DNA of 64,000 bases from Streptomyces avermitilis MA-4680 = NBRC 14893 (GCF_000009765.2 NC_003155.5:868001-932000), one strand, 5' to 3'. Counted from the stretch's first letter, positions 53,494-62,075 are shown. The notes: generated from the letters alone by a model not told the origin. Program-made: numbers and translations.

Positions 53494-54408
53494 ATGAACA
53501 TCCATGGGCGCGATCTGCGCTACTTCACCTCGGTCGCCGAGGAACTGAGCTTCACCCGCGCCGCCGAGCGCCTGTTCATCTCACAACCCGCGCTGAGCAA
53601 GCAGATACGGATGCTGGAGAAGCAACTCGGCGCGGTCCTGTTCGAACGGGACCGGCGGACAGTGCGGTTGACCGCGGTGGGGAAAGCCCTGTTACCGCAC
53701 GCCCGCGAGGTACTGGCCGCCTGGCAGGCCGCGGAGGCGGCGGTAGAGGAGGTGAAGACCGCCGAGCGATGCACTCTGGTGATCGGCATGTCCACCAGTC
53801 CGGGCCGCGGGCTGCTGCCCGCCCTGCGGACCCGCCTGGTCTCCCGGCATCCGGACGCGCAGCCCGTCCTGCGCCAGGTCAACTGGGCGGATCCCAGTGC
53901 CGGGTTGGCGGACGGATCCAGCGACGTCGCCTTCGTCTGGCTGCCGCTGCCGGACGATGACCGATACCAGTATGCGGTGGTGGCCCGCGAACCTCGGCTG
54001 GTCGCGCTGCCGGACGGACACCCCTTGGCGGCGCGGGCCGCGTCCGACCCCGAAGGGAAGGTGGACTTCACCGACCTGCTGGAGGAGCCCTTCCTCGCCC
54101 TCCCTCCGGAGGCCGGCCCGCTGCGGGACTACTGGCTGGCCCTGGACGCCCGGGACGGTCGTCAGCCGCGGATCGGCGGGGTGGTGGCCAGCGCCGAGGA
54201 GACCCACGAGGCGGTCGCCAGCGGCCAGGGGGTGGCGCTGCTGGCCACCGGTAACGCCTCGCTGGTTGTCCGGGACGAGGTGATCGCCGTGCCGGTCCGG
54301 GGCATTTCCCCATCCCAACTGGCGGTGGCCGCCGGCCGGGACGACACACGGCCACTGGTCCTCGCCTACCTGGCCGCTGCGCGGGAGGTTGGGGCCACAA
54401 CCTGTTGA
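53494..54408 (+). CDS. LysR family transcriptional regulator
   Basis: A 304-residue LysR protein: DLRYFTSVAEELSFTRAAER and LFISQPALSKQIRMLEKQLG form the winged helix, followed by a type-2 periplasmic-binding-like effector domain (VIGMSTSPGRGLLPALRTRL, ASAEETHEAVASGQGVALL). Divergent from the SDR gene at 52542, which it probably regulates. A T-N11-A box with dyad character (ATAGCCATGAGTTAT at about 53476-53490) overlaps the region just before its start. Complete. Confidence 0.92.
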   Translation: MNIHGRDLRYFTSVAEELSFTRAAERLFISQPALSKQIRMLEKQLGAVLFERDRRTVRLTAVGKALLPHAREVLAAWQAAEAAVEEVKTAERCTLVIGMSTSPGRGLLPALRTRLVSRHPDAQPVLRQVNWADPSAGLADGSSDVAFVWLPLPDDDRYQYAVVAREPRLVALPDGHPLAARAASDPEGKVDFTDLLEEPFLALPPEAGPLRDYWLALDARDGRQPRIGGVVASAEETHEAVASGQGVALLATGNASLVVRDEVIAVPVRGISPSQLAVAAGRDDTRPLVLAYLAAAREVGATTC

Positions 54409-54520
54409 TTCGGCGCCTGATGCGTCGTGGATCTCGCCGGCCCTGCTCTCATCGGCAGCCACCACGGCATGCCCAGGCGCCACCTGGATCTGGGGCAGGC
54501 CCACACCGCCAACCCGCCGA

Positions 54521-54928
54521 TTACGGCGGCGATATATGTACACCGTTCGAGGAACCCAGCGCCAGCAATGGGATTGCCTCAGGAGCGGGCACCCGTGCCT
54601 GACTGTGCGAATCCCAGGCACCGGCCCTGCCGCGCTCCTTCATGGCAGCGCGGGAAGGGGAGCCACCCCGGCGTTCGCGGTGCCGCGAACGGACCATCCG
54701 CAGACGCTCGCGCGGCATACAGACGTAGGTGCCCGAGCCGGCACGTCCTTCGAGGAGGCCCTCGATGATCAAGCCGTCCATGGCCCTCTGCATGACGTTG
54801 CGCCCGACCCCGTACTTCTCGGCGAGCTTTGCCCGAGACGGCAGGCGCTCCCCTATCCCCCACTCTCCCGCGAGAATCCGTGCACGCAGCACGTCGGCCA
54901 ATGCAAGGTACGGCGCCTCTCGGGGCAT
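54521..54928 (-). pseudogene. GntR-family regulator lacking its effector domain
   Basis: A normal GntR helix-turn-helix (REAPYLALADVLRARILAGE, LPSRAKLAEKYGVGRNVMQR, EGRAGSGTYVCMPRE) is followed by the linker SHSQARVPAPEAI that normally leads into a UTRA effector domain, but the frame ends 14 codons later. So a 135-residue truncated product remains. It could still bind DNA as a constitutive competitor. ATG at 54928 looks original. Confidence 0.7.
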
Positions 54929-55020
54929 AGGTGACTCTCCGGTTGCTCTGCTACGCGGCAGCTGTTGATTCCAGGCGGCGTTGGCAAACTACTGCACCAG
55001 GTGAAAGCTACTGGAGTAGA

Positions 55021-55590
55021 AATGCGCTCAGTCCACTCCAGCCCTTCGGCTGCCACCGCTACCTCCGTGACCGACAGTCCCGGCGGTCGCTTCGGCGCCG
55101 GGAACCACCGGTGGAACAGAGTCACCCGTGTCTCCTCGGCAAGCCGTACCGCAACATCCGCCAGCACATCCGCGTCGTACGACAGCCACACCTGGAACCG
55201 GTGGGTGTGCGGGACCTCCGGGTTCACCCGGAACCAGGGCACCCCTGCCGCCCCGAGCGCCTTCCCGACCACCTCCGCGTGCGCCACGTACTCCGGCAGC
55301 CGGGGCAGCTCCCGCTCCAGACCGAGGAGCGCGCGCTCAACACCACCGGGTACTGCTGGACTCAAGAGGACGCCCCAAGTGCGGGGGCGCTCCCACAGCC
55401 GCGTCCCGTCGAAGTGGACGCCCGCATCCCGCTCCCGCGCGGCCTCGACCACGGCGGTCAGCTCCTTCCACGTCGGCAGGACGAACCCGGGCTCGCGGGG
55501 CGGCAGTTCGAGCATCAGCGTGCCGAAGGGCTCCTCGAAGTGGCGGACCTCGTCGGCGTCGAGTAGCCGCGGTTCTGACGTCGGGTGCAC
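55021..55590 (-). pseudogene. threonine aldolase/beta-eliminating lyase-related protein, deleted
   Basis: The minus strand gives RLLDADEVRHFEEPFGTLML, FVLPTWKELTAVVEAARERD and VHFDGTRLWE, i.e. the PLP-binding Asp region of this fold-type I family. It then jumps to LLGLERELPRLPEYVAHAEV and FQVWLSYDADVL. Around 50 residues between, containing the PLP-binding Lys, are missing in frame. N-terminus and C-terminus are also cut. It cannot be an active PLP enzyme. Confidence 0.7.
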
Positions 55591-55700
55591 CGGTGGCGCG
55601 GGAGAAGCGCAGGATGGTGTTGAGACTCATACCGAGCCGCCGGCTGCCGAGTGGCGGACCTCTTGGGCTTCGCAGCGCAAGCACAACGTCACCTGGTGCT
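55585..55700 (-). pseudogene. ISL3-type transposase helix-turn-helix fragment
   Basis: About 30 codons encode GSRRLGMSLNTILRFSRA, like the helix-turn-helix of actinobacterial ISL3-family transposases. It runs directly into the truncated aldolase. Confidence 0.45.
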
Positions 55701-55777
55701 GACCGACCGCTTCGCCGTCACTTGAACGACCGACGTCATCCGGCAGTACATCGGCTGAGGTCGACACGGGCAGGAGT

Positions 55778-57388
55778 TCAGCCCACCGGCTCATGCTCGG
55801 GTGAGGACGACGGCGCGCCGGTCCATCGGTGCAGGGTGGCTTCGAGGCCGGTGACGGCAGCGTTGCCGGTGGTGTCGGAGGCCCAGGCGACCACCCCGTC
55901 CGGGCGTACCAACACCCCGGTCGGCGTCGCGTGGTCGTCGGTCACGCTGCTCACCCGCCCGTCCCAGGCCGCGGCGAGGCGGGCGAACGCGCCTTCCGGA
56001 GTGCGGTCGAGCAGCAGGAACCCGCCGTCGTGACCGTGGTCGGCCAGACGGGAGCCGTCCCTCAGCCACAGGTCGGGGACGAACCGCCCGACCAGCGGAT
56101 GGTCGCCGAGCAGGTCGATGCGCTGGTCGACTCCGGAGATCTTCTTGACCGCGTAGGTCGTGCCCGCCCGAGTGCTCAGCAAATCGCCGACGACCTCCCG
56201 GAGCGCGGCCGACTTGGCGTCCCCGCGCAGCACCCCGATCTGGGCCCGCGTCCAGTCCAGCACCCAGGCGCCAAGGGGACGACGTTCGGCGTCGTAGGTG
56301 TCGAGCAGCCCTTCGGGTGCCCACCCGGCGACCACGGCGCCGAGCTTCCAGCCGAGGTTCATCGCGTCGCCGACCCCGAGATTGAGCCCCTGACCGCCGA
56401 ACGGCGGGTGCACGTGCGCGGCGTCGCCGGCCAGCAGCACCCGCCCCGACCGGTAGGTCGCGGCCTGGCGGGCGTTGTCGGTCCAGCGGGTCGCGGCACC
56501 GCGCAGCGCGGTCAGCGTGACGTCGGTGCCCGAGACCCGGCGCAAACTGGTCTGCAACTCCTCGAGGGTGACCGGCGCCACGGGGGTCCCCCCGCGCGAG
56601 CGAAGCCGAGCGTGGGGGAGGTCTGCGGGAGGGCCGTCGAACTCCACGGTGACCACCCGCCCGGGCTGCGGCCCGTAGCGGTACGCCCCCCGGGTCGACC
56701 ACGCCCATCCGTTGGCGAGCTTCTCCGGGTCGGCGATGTCGACGACCGCCAGATGTCCGGTGAGTTCGGGGTCGGTGCCGGGGAAGTCGATGCCCGCGAG
56801 GCGGCGCACGGCGCTGTGCCCGCCGTCGCACCCGACCAGCCACCCGGTGCGCACGGCGCCGGCGGCAGTGCCGACGAGCACGCCGTCGCCGGTGTCTTCG
56901 AGCGTGGTGACCTCCACTCCGCGACGCACCGGTACGCCGAGTCGCGCGACATGGTCGGCGAGCAGCTCTTCCAGCTCACGCTGCGGCACCAACCTCGCTC
57001 CGTCGGCCGCGGTGTGCGCGGCGAGGTCGGGATCGGACCAGTCCACGAGGTCGGCGTCGAGGACCATCCCCGCGAAGTGCCCGGTGAACCGCGAGTCGGG
57101 CGCTCGCCGGCCCTCACCGGGTGTCCGGTCGTCGACCATGCGGGTGAACGATCCCACCCGCTCGAGCATCTCTCGCTGCACCTTTTCGGCGGCAGGCAGC
57201 AGGCCGCGGCGGTCGAGTGCCTCGGCCGTCGGCATGTTGATCGACTGCGCCTTCATCGCCTCGTCCGGCTCGGCCCGTCGCTCGAGTACCTGCACCGTCG
57301 CCCCGGTGAGCGCCAACTCCGCGGCGAGCACGAGGCCCACCGGCCCGGCGCCGACCACGGTCACGTCCACATCCTGGTTCACATTCAT
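55778..57388 (-). CDS. FAD-dependent aromatic hydroxylase (rifampicin monooxygenase/PheA-TfdB-like)
   Basis: A 536-residue flavin monooxygenase: VTVVGAGPVGLVLAAELALT (residues about 9-28) binds the FAD ADP part, WLVGCDGGHSAVRR is the DG motif, and GRVLLAGDAAHVHPPFGGQG the GD motif. The C-terminal thioredoxin-like domain (FLLLDRTPEGAF to GVLVRPDGVVAWAS) is that of the PheA/TfdB/rifampicin monooxygenase group. It hydroxylates an aromatic compound with NAD(P)H and O2, often an antibiotic. ATG at 57388 was preferred; an earlier in-frame start would lie within the operator. Divergent from a TetR gene that almost surely represses it. Confidence 0.93.
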   Translation of the reverse strand: MNVNQDVDVTVVGAGPVGLVLAAELALTGATVQVLERRAEPDEAMKAQSINMPTAEALDRRGLLPAAEKVQREMLERVGSFTRMVDDRTPGEGRRAPDSRFTGHFAGMVLDADLVDWSDPDLAAHTAADGARLVPQRELEELLADHVARLGVPVRRGVEVTTLEDTGDGVLVGTAAGAVRTGWLVGCDGGHSAVRRLAGIDFPGTDPELTGHLAVVDIADPEKLANGWAWSTRGAYRYGPQPGRVVTVEFDGPPADLPHARLRSRGGTPVAPVTLEELQTSLRRVSGTDVTLTALRGAATRWTDNARQAATYRSGRVLLAGDAAHVHPPFGGQGLNLGVGDAMNLGWKLGAVVAGWAPEGLLDTYDAERRPLGAWVLDWTRAQIGVLRGDAKSAALREVVGDLLSTRAGTTYAVKKISGVDQRIDLLGDHPLVGRFVPDLWLRDGSRLADHGHDGGFLLLDRTPEGAFARLAAAWDGRVSSVTDDHATPTGVLVRPDGVVAWASDTTGNAAVTGLEATLHRWTGAPSSSPEHEPVG

Positions 57389-57394
57389 GTTCAC

Positions 57395-57425
57395 GAACAG
57401 TGTTCTATTTACGAACGGTGTTCGT
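57395..57425. promoter_or_regulatory. tandem TetR operators in the monooxygenase/TetR divergon
   Basis: Two palindromes lie 5 bp apart: GAACAGTGTTC (57395-57405) and ACGAACGGTGTTCGT (57411-57425), both with GAAC and GTTC half-sites around a 3-base centre. They fill the space between the two divergent starts, as expected for a TetR autorepressor. Confidence 0.8.
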
Positions 57426-57432
57426 GTCAAGT

Positions 57433-57438
57433 TATAGT
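57433..57438 (+). promoter_or_regulatory. -10 box of a probably leaderless TetR transcript
   Basis: TATAGT ends 6 bases before the GTG start at 57445, so the transcript should begin at or next to the start codon. No ribosome-binding site is present, which agrees with leaderless translation. Confidence 0.6.
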
Positions 57439-57444
57439 GGTCGG

Positions 57445-58167
57445 GTGAACCCGAGAGAGCGACGCGCGGCGCGCCACCAGCTGCCGAACCCCGAGGCCGA
57501 AGCAGCCCCCAGGCCGCGGCGGCGCAAGGCCCCGATCACCGTGGAACAGGTCATCGACACCGCGCTGGGCGTCATCGCCACAGAGGGATACGAGGCACTG
57601 ACCATGCGCCGACTGGCAGGCGCGCTCGACACCGGACCCGCCTCGCTCTACGCCCACGTGGTCAACAAGGCCGACCTCGACGAGTTGCTCATCGGGCGAC
57701 TGTGCGCCGAACTCGTACTACCCGAACCCGACCCCGCAGCCTGGCGGGAGCAGATCCGCGGCGTGTGCACCCAGGTACGCGACCAGTACCTGAAATACCC
57801 CGGAATCTCCCGCGCCGCGCTCGCCATGGCCCCCACCGACCTCGAGACCCTGCGCGTCAGCGAAGGAATGCTGGCGATCCTGCTCGCCGGCGGCGTCGCC
57901 CCGCAGGCCGCCGCCTGGGCCATCGACGCCCTCTTGCTGTACGTGGCCGCCTACTGCCTGGAGATCTCCATCGCGAAGCAGCGCAGGGTCCACGACGAGG
58001 CGGACTGGGTCGTCGACACCGACGAGCTCCAGCGCCGACTGGCCGCGCTGCCTGCCGAGACCTTCCCTCACACCACCCGCTACGCGGCCGAGCTCACCGC
58101 CGGCGAGAGCCACGACCGGTTCGACTTCACCCTCGCCCTGATGATCGACGGCCTCGCACGCCGCTAG
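57445..58167 (+). CDS. TetR/AcrR regulator of the adjacent monooxygenase
   Basis: A 240-residue TetR protein with a long basic N-terminal extension (ERRAARHQLPN, PRPRRRKAPITVEQ), the helix-turn-helix EGYEALTMRRLAGALDTGPA and SLYAHVVNKADLDEL, and a TetR_C-like ligand domain. It divides from the FAD-monooxygenase gene by 56 bp containing two clear palindromes, so it likely represses both genes until an aromatic ligand binds. GTG at 57445 has no ribosome-binding site but is perfectly placed for leaderless translation. Complete. Confidence 0.93.
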   Translation: MNPRERRAARHQLPNPEAEAAPRPRRRKAPITVEQVIDTALGVIATEGYEALTMRRLAGALDTGPASLYAHVVNKADLDELLIGRLCAELVLPEPDPAAWREQIRGVCTQVRDQYLKYPGISRAALAMAPTDLETLRVSEGMLAILLAGGVAPQAAAWAIDALLLYVAAYCLEISIAKQRRVHDEADWVVDTDELQRRLAALPAETFPHTTRYAAELTAGESHDRFDFTLALMIDGLARR

Positions 58168-58244
58168 CCCGACATCGCCTTCCCACCTCGGTGGGCAGAT
58201 GAGCAGGACATCGGTCGGGCCCCACGGTCAGACGGCCCCCGATG

Positions 58245-58565
58245 CGCCCGGTCCCTGAGGCTCGGCATCAGCATCCGTTTGGAACGGACGAACACGCCCC
58301 AGCCGATGATCGACACGTTGAACAGCTCGGTGAACGCGACGACTCCGGAGTAAGGCAGGTCGGGTAGGAGCGCAGCCAGTAGAGCAGCGGGACCAGCGCG
58401 AGGTCGACGCCTCCGATCCAGGCCACGTAGCGAAAAGGCCGGTGCACAGCGAGCGTGAACACGGCGGCCATCGCCGCCCCGCCCGAGGTGTTGGACAGCA
58501 GACCGACCGGGACCATCGCGACGGCGAGGCCGACCGGTCGCCGGCGCCACAGCCAGACCGCCGCA
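58245..58565 (-). pseudogene. sensor histidine kinase membrane domain, fragment
   Basis: On the minus strand: GLAVAMVPVGLLSNTSGGAA and FRYVAWIGGVDLALVPLLYW, then after a frameshift near 58365 ELFNVSIIGWGVFVRSKRML and SLRDRA, the membrane sensor domain and coiled coil of NarL-type histidine kinases. The catalytic parts are absent. A kinase fragment of the complementary part (10206-10440) lies 48 kb away; no evidence links them. Confidence 0.6.
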
Positions 58566-58585
58566 CAGTTGTGTGGCTGATTGCT

Positions 58586-59077
58586 TCACGCGGTGACCTT
58601 GGCAATGAGCGCGGCGAGGTTCGCGACGGTCCGCTGGATCTTCTCATCCAAGGTGAGCGACTCGGGAAGCCGCGCACCGACGCCCGCATCCTTCTTGCCC
58701 CGCACATACAGCGAGCAGGCGAGGTCGCTGCATATGTAGGCGCCCACGGAGTTGCCCTGCTGCCCGGCCTTGCCCGCCTTCGCGGCGACCATCAGCGAGA
58801 CGCCGCCGGTGTGGGTGGTCATGCACATCGAGCACATGCTGCGCCGCGTCTGCCAAGAAGTGGCACTGGGGCAGCGCAACGCGAGCGCCACCGGGCGTCC
58901 GTCCCGCTCGGTGGCGAGGTAGGCCCGGTCGGGGGCCTGGGGGTCCCGCCAGCCGAGGAAGTCCAAGTCGTCCCAGGGCCGTTCGGCCAGGTCGCGGGGG
59001 ACGGACAGGCGCTTCGCCTCACCCTTGGTGCAGTTCACGAACGCGGTACGGATCTCTGGCTCGGTCAGTGGCTTCAT
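58586..59077 (-). CDS. FBP-domain protein (fusidic-acid-resistance/EF-G-binding zinc-finger type)
   Basis: A 163-residue protein with the FBP treble-clef zinc finger: Cys at about residues 82, 85, 116 and 121 (MCSMCMTTHTGG and YICSDLACSLYVRGKK) in the spacing of the FusB/FusC C-terminal domain. The N-terminal part (LTEPEIRTAFVNCTKGEAKR) is shared by short actinobacterial FBP proteins. FusB-type proteins bind elongation factor G and release it from fusidic-acid-stalled ribosomes; the role of the short forms is unproven. ATG at 59077. A palindromic operator lies right upstream, divergent to a truncated regulator. Complete. Confidence 0.9.
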   Translation of the reverse strand: MKPLTEPEIRTAFVNCTKGEAKRLSVPRDLAERPWDDLDFLGWRDPQAPDRAYLATERDGRPVALALRCPSATSWQTRRSMCSMCMTTHTGGVSLMVAAKAGKAGQQGNSVGAYICSDLACSLYVRGKKDAGVGARLPESLTLDEKIQRTVANLAALIAKVTA

Positions 59078-59090
59078 AAGCAGCAGGCTA

Positions 59091-59115
59091 ATTTGCCTAA
59101 ATCTATTAGGCAAAT
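59091..59115. promoter_or_regulatory. perfect palindromic operator
   Basis: ATTTGCCTAA and its exact complement flank ATCTA (arms 59091-59100 and 59106-59115). It lies 14 bp upstream of the FBP start and 34 bp before the truncated regulator, the place expected for a shared TetR-type operator. AT-rich dyads of this sort are rare in this GC-rich window. Confidence 0.75.
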
Positions 59116-59148
59116 GCATGATGGTTATCGCTAGATCGGAGGGAGGTT

Positions 59149-59343
59149 ATGGTTCGAGCAGGGCTGCCCCTGGAGCGCCCGACCCGGCCGGGGACCGAAC
59201 TGGCCGACGAGGTCTTGGATTCCCTCGACGCTCTGCTGCGGTCGGTAACCGGACCACGCCCTGACCCGCCGGGAGCCGCGCCGCCGGAGACGGTCCGCCA
59301 CGCCCGCACGCCCGCGCAGGTACTCACGCACTCACGCACCTGA
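59149..59343 (+). pseudogene. TetR/WHG-type regulator, 5' stub
   Basis: ATG at 59149 follows GGAGGGAGG, a very strong ribosome-binding site. The first 22 residues (MVRAGLPLERPTRPGTELAD and EV) match the start of TetR-WHG regulators before their helix-turn-helix. The sequence then departs from the family and ends after 64 residues with no recognisable HTH. So the regulator start survives but its DNA-binding domain does not. Confidence 0.55.
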
Positions 59344-59377
59344 ACAATCCGGAAATCTTGATCAACAGGCTGGGACA

Positions 59378-59520
59378 ATGAACACTCAACACGACTGGAT
59401 CACCACACCTGTCACCGCGGACATCCTGCGCGGATTCCTCGACGTGGAACCGACCGCGCAGGGCCTGCTGCCGCATCGGCTGCCCGCTAGGGCTCGCCGG
59501 CAGTCCCTGACAACCAACTG
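59378..59520 (+). pseudogene. 5' part of the SGNH hydrolase gene, out of frame
   Basis: ATG at 59378 starts HDWITTPVTADILRGFLDVE and RLPARARRQ. One base is missing near 59503 and the natural continuation (PDNQLAVAEAQPSG) is in the next frame, leading into the hydrolase. In the present frame translation goes on into nonsense and ends near 59842. Confidence 0.65.
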
Positions 59521-59523
59521 GCC

Positions 59524-60555
59524 GTGGCCGAGGCCCAGCCCTCCGGCGTGCGGTTGGCCTTCCGCACCCGGGCCACCACCATCGAACTGGACACGCTGCC
59601 GACCAAGCGGGTCTACCGAGGTTTCCCGGCCCCGGCGGACGGCGTGTACGACCTGCTGGTGGACGGCCGACTCGCTGCCCAGGCCACGGTGGCCGACGGT
59701 AACGTCCGCACGATTGTCGACATGGTCACCCAGTCCACCGAACTGCGTGAAGGGCCCGCCGGTACCGCCCGGTTCACCGATCTGCCGGCGGGTGGCAAGG
59801 ACATCGAGATCTGGCTTCCGCATACGGAGATCACCGAGCTGATCGCCCTGCGCACCGATGACCCGGTCGAGCCGGCGCCGGACAGCGGGCGCAGGGTGTG
59901 GCTGCACCACGGCAGTTCCATCAGCCACGGCTCGAACGCCGCCCACCCGACCGCCATCTGGCCGGCCCTGGCCGCAGCCCAGGGCGGAGTGGAGCTGGTC
60001 AACCTGGGGTTCGGCGGCAGCGCGCTGCTCGACCCGTTCACCGCCCGGGCGATGCGGGACACCCCCGCGGACCTGATCAGCCTCAAAATCGGCATCAATC
60101 TCGTCAACACCGACGCGATGCGCCTGCGCGCCCTCACCCCCGCAGTCCACGGTTTCCTCGACACCATCCGCGAGGGGCATCCGACCACGCCGCTGCTGGT
60201 CGTGTCCCCCATCCTGTGCCCGGTCCAGGAGGACACCCCCGGCCCCCTCGCACCCGACTTCGACGGCGGGACCCTGCGGTTCAAGGCCACGGGCGATCCT
60301 GCCGAACGCGCCGCCGGGCGCCTGACGCTCAACGTCATCCGCGACGAACTCGCCCGGATCGTCGAACAGCGGACGGCTGACGACCCGAACCTGCACTACC
60401 TCGACGGCCGTGACCTTTACGGCGAGAAGGACTACGCCGAATTCCCGCTGCCCGACGAGGTCCATCCTGATCCCTCGGGACACCGCCGCATCGGCGAGAA
60501 TTTCGCGCGGCTCGCGTTCGGCGACGGCGGCCCCTTCGCCGCCGAGGCCGACTGA
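59524..60555 (+). CDS. SGNH/GDSL hydrolase family protein
   Basis: The 343-residue frame from GTG 59524 contains a beta-rich N-terminal domain and an SGNH hydrolase: VWLHHGSSISHGSN with the nucleophile Ser, LVNLGFGGSALLDPF with Gly, ISLKIGINLVN with Asn, and DEVHPDPSGHRRIGE with Asp and His near the end. All four blocks are intact, so this part could work as an esterase/lipase. About 48 residues of the natural N-terminus lie in another frame upstream (59378-59520). If that frameshift is a sequencing error, the gene is 59378-60555 with about 392 residues. GTG 59524 lacks a ribosome-binding site. Confidence 0.82.
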   Translation: MAEAQPSGVRLAFRTRATTIELDTLPTKRVYRGFPAPADGVYDLLVDGRLAAQATVADGNVRTIVDMVTQSTELREGPAGTARFTDLPAGGKDIEIWLPHTEITELIALRTDDPVEPAPDSGRRVWLHHGSSISHGSNAAHPTAIWPALAAAQGGVELVNLGFGGSALLDPFTARAMRDTPADLISLKIGINLVNTDAMRLRALTPAVHGFLDTIREGHPTTPLLVVSPILCPVQEDTPGPLAPDFDGGTLRFKATGDPAERAAGRLTLNVIRDELARIVEQRTADDPNLHYLDGRDLYGEKDYAEFPLPDEVHPDPSGHRRIGENFARLAFGDGGPFAAEAD

Positions 60556-60677
60556 TCACATCGCGGTCACGCAGACGGCGTTCGCTACCTGGCCGTAGGG
60601 ACAGCCTCGGCCTGAACCTCTACCAGGTCGCCCGCGAACCGTTGTTACTCCTCGCGTTCTGGACCAGCGCCTGCCCT

Positions 60678-60707
60678 GCCTGTTACCGCAACGCCTGTTA
60701 CCGCAAC
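60678..60707. repeat. 15-bp perfect tandem duplication
   Basis: GCCTGTTACCGCAAC occurs twice head to tail in the spacer between the SGNH hydrolase and the Tn3 scrap. Confidence 0.9.
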
Positions 60708-60842
60708 ACGCCAGACCTCCGAGCAGGAGAGGACGGAGAGCAAGCTTGGACATCAACCTCAGCGCCGTGATCCTCGGGCCGCCGAGCTGGAGTCCGAGAT
60801 GCGTTCTGGCACCGGCTGCTGGGCGGCTCGATCGCGAAGACC

Positions 60843-60972
60843 GGACATCGCCCGCCTCTCGGCGTTCGTACGGCATCACATCACCATGCACGGCCGGTAC
60901 TCCCTCCAGCTCCCCGACCTGCCCGGCGGCCTGCGGCCCCTGCGCGACCAGGACGCCCCCGACGACGAATGA
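60843..60972 (+). pseudogene. Tn3-family transposase C-terminal fragment
   Basis: Forty-two codons encode DIARLSAFVRHHITMHGRYS and LQLPDLPGGLRPLRD with a DDE tail and stop, the typical C-terminus of Tn3-family TnpA in actinobacteria. Nothing else of the gene is present. A different part of a Tn3 TnpA lies at 36965-37112. Confidence 0.7.
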
Positions 60973-61110
60973 CGTGGCGCCCTGGCCCCGCACCGCCGGG
61001 CGGGAGCAACCTGGGACACATGGCCAGGACCACGGCAGGGCCTGAGCAGTCACCGAATCGGCACGCTGCTTGTCAGCACTGCAAAGAGTGGCAGAGATGA
61101 TGGCACCGGC

Positions 61111-61145
61111 CATCCGCCATCCGCCATCCGCCATCCGCCATCCGC
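61111..61145. repeat. (CATCCGC)5 microsatellite
   Basis: Five perfect heptamer copies stop seven bases past the stop codon of the LLM gene on the minus strand (gene ends at 61152). Confidence 0.95.
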
Positions 61146-61151
61146 CGGCAC

Positions 61152-62075
61152 TCAACCCGCCAGCTCTCCAAGGAGTGCCCAGGTACGGCGCCGGTCGGAG
61201 TCTCCGGCGATTTCCGTGCCCGAGAACACCACCTCCGTCGCCCCGGCGTCCCGGTAGCGCCGCACCTCGGCGGCAACCCTCCTCTCGTCACCGATCACGG
61301 ACACATCGGCAGCCCGTTGACCGCCGGAGAGTTCGATGACCCGTGCATAGGACGGGATCTGCTCGTAGAACGCGAGCTGTTCGACGGCCTTTTCGCGTAC
61401 GGAGTCGGCATCGTCAGTGACCACACCGTGCACCATCGCGACGATCCTGGGCGCGGGGCGGCCTGCGGCCTCTGCCGCTGCGGTGACGGCCGGGACGATG
61501 TGTTCGTCCAGGGCACGCGGGCCGGCCAGATAGGGCAGGATCCCGTCCGCCAGCTCACCACTGGCACGCAGCGCCTGCGGGCCCATCGCGGCGACGAGCA
61601 GCGGCACGCCGCCCTCGGCGCCCGGCACACGCGCGGAGATCGGCGTAGCCGCGGTGAGCAGCTCGCCGTGGAAGTCGGCGGCGCCGGTCTCGGTCAACTG
61701 CCGTAGTGCGGTGAGGAATTCACGCAGGCGCGCGATGGGCCGTTCGAAGGGAATGCCGAAACCCGCCTCAGTCAGAAGCTTGGTGCCGAGCGCCAGTCCG
61801 AGATGGTAGCGGCCGTGCGTGGCCGCCTGGGCGGTCTGGGCCTGGCTGGAGACGAGCAGCGGGTGGCGGCCGAACACAGGGATCGCGGACGTACCCACGT
61901 GCAGACCGGGCACTTCCCGCCCCACGACCGCCGCGAGCTGAGGTGAGTCGGCGCCGAAGGTCTGCCCGAACCAGGCGGACCGCAGCCCCGCCGCTGCGGC
62001 CTCGTGAGCAAGCCGCACTGTGGCGTCGATCTGGTTGTCGGCGTCGGTCGCGTTGAGCGCTACTCCTATAGCCAT
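61152..62075 (-). CDS. LLM class F420-dependent oxidoreductase
   Basis: A 307-residue TIM-barrel luciferase-like protein: MAIGVALNATDADNQIDATV, RSAWFGQTFGADS, VPGLHVGTSAIPVFGRHPLL and GRYHLGLALGTKLLTEAGFG in order, matching F420-dependent LLM oxidoreductases such as the MSMEG-type groups in mycobacteria and streptomycetes. It should use reduced F420 (or FMN) on an unknown substrate. ATG at 62075. The stop is 7 bp from a (CATCCGC)5 array and the upstream region has a 22-bp tandem repeat that may be an operator. Single gene, complete. Confidence 0.9.
   Translation of the reverse strand: MAIGVALNATDADNQIDATVRLAHEAAAAGLRSAWFGQTFGADSPQLAAVVGREVPGLHVGTSAIPVFGRHPLLVSSQAQTAQAATHGRYHLGLALGTKLLTEAGFGIPFERPIARLREFLTALRQLTETGAADFHGELLTAATPISARVPGAEGGVPLLVAAMGPQALRASGELADGILPYLAGPRALDEHIVPAVTAAAEAAGRPAPRIVAMVHGVVTDDADSVREKAVEQLAFYEQIPSYARVIELSGGQRAADVSVIGDERRVAAEVRRYRDAGATEVVFSGTEIAGDSDRRRTWALLGELAG

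Noticed and set aside
52506..53960. 484-codon plus-strand frame
   Set aside because: Antisense to the SDR gene and then out of frame with the LysR gene.
55829..57448. 539-codon plus-strand frame
   Set aside because: Exact antisense shadow of the FAD monooxygenase gene.
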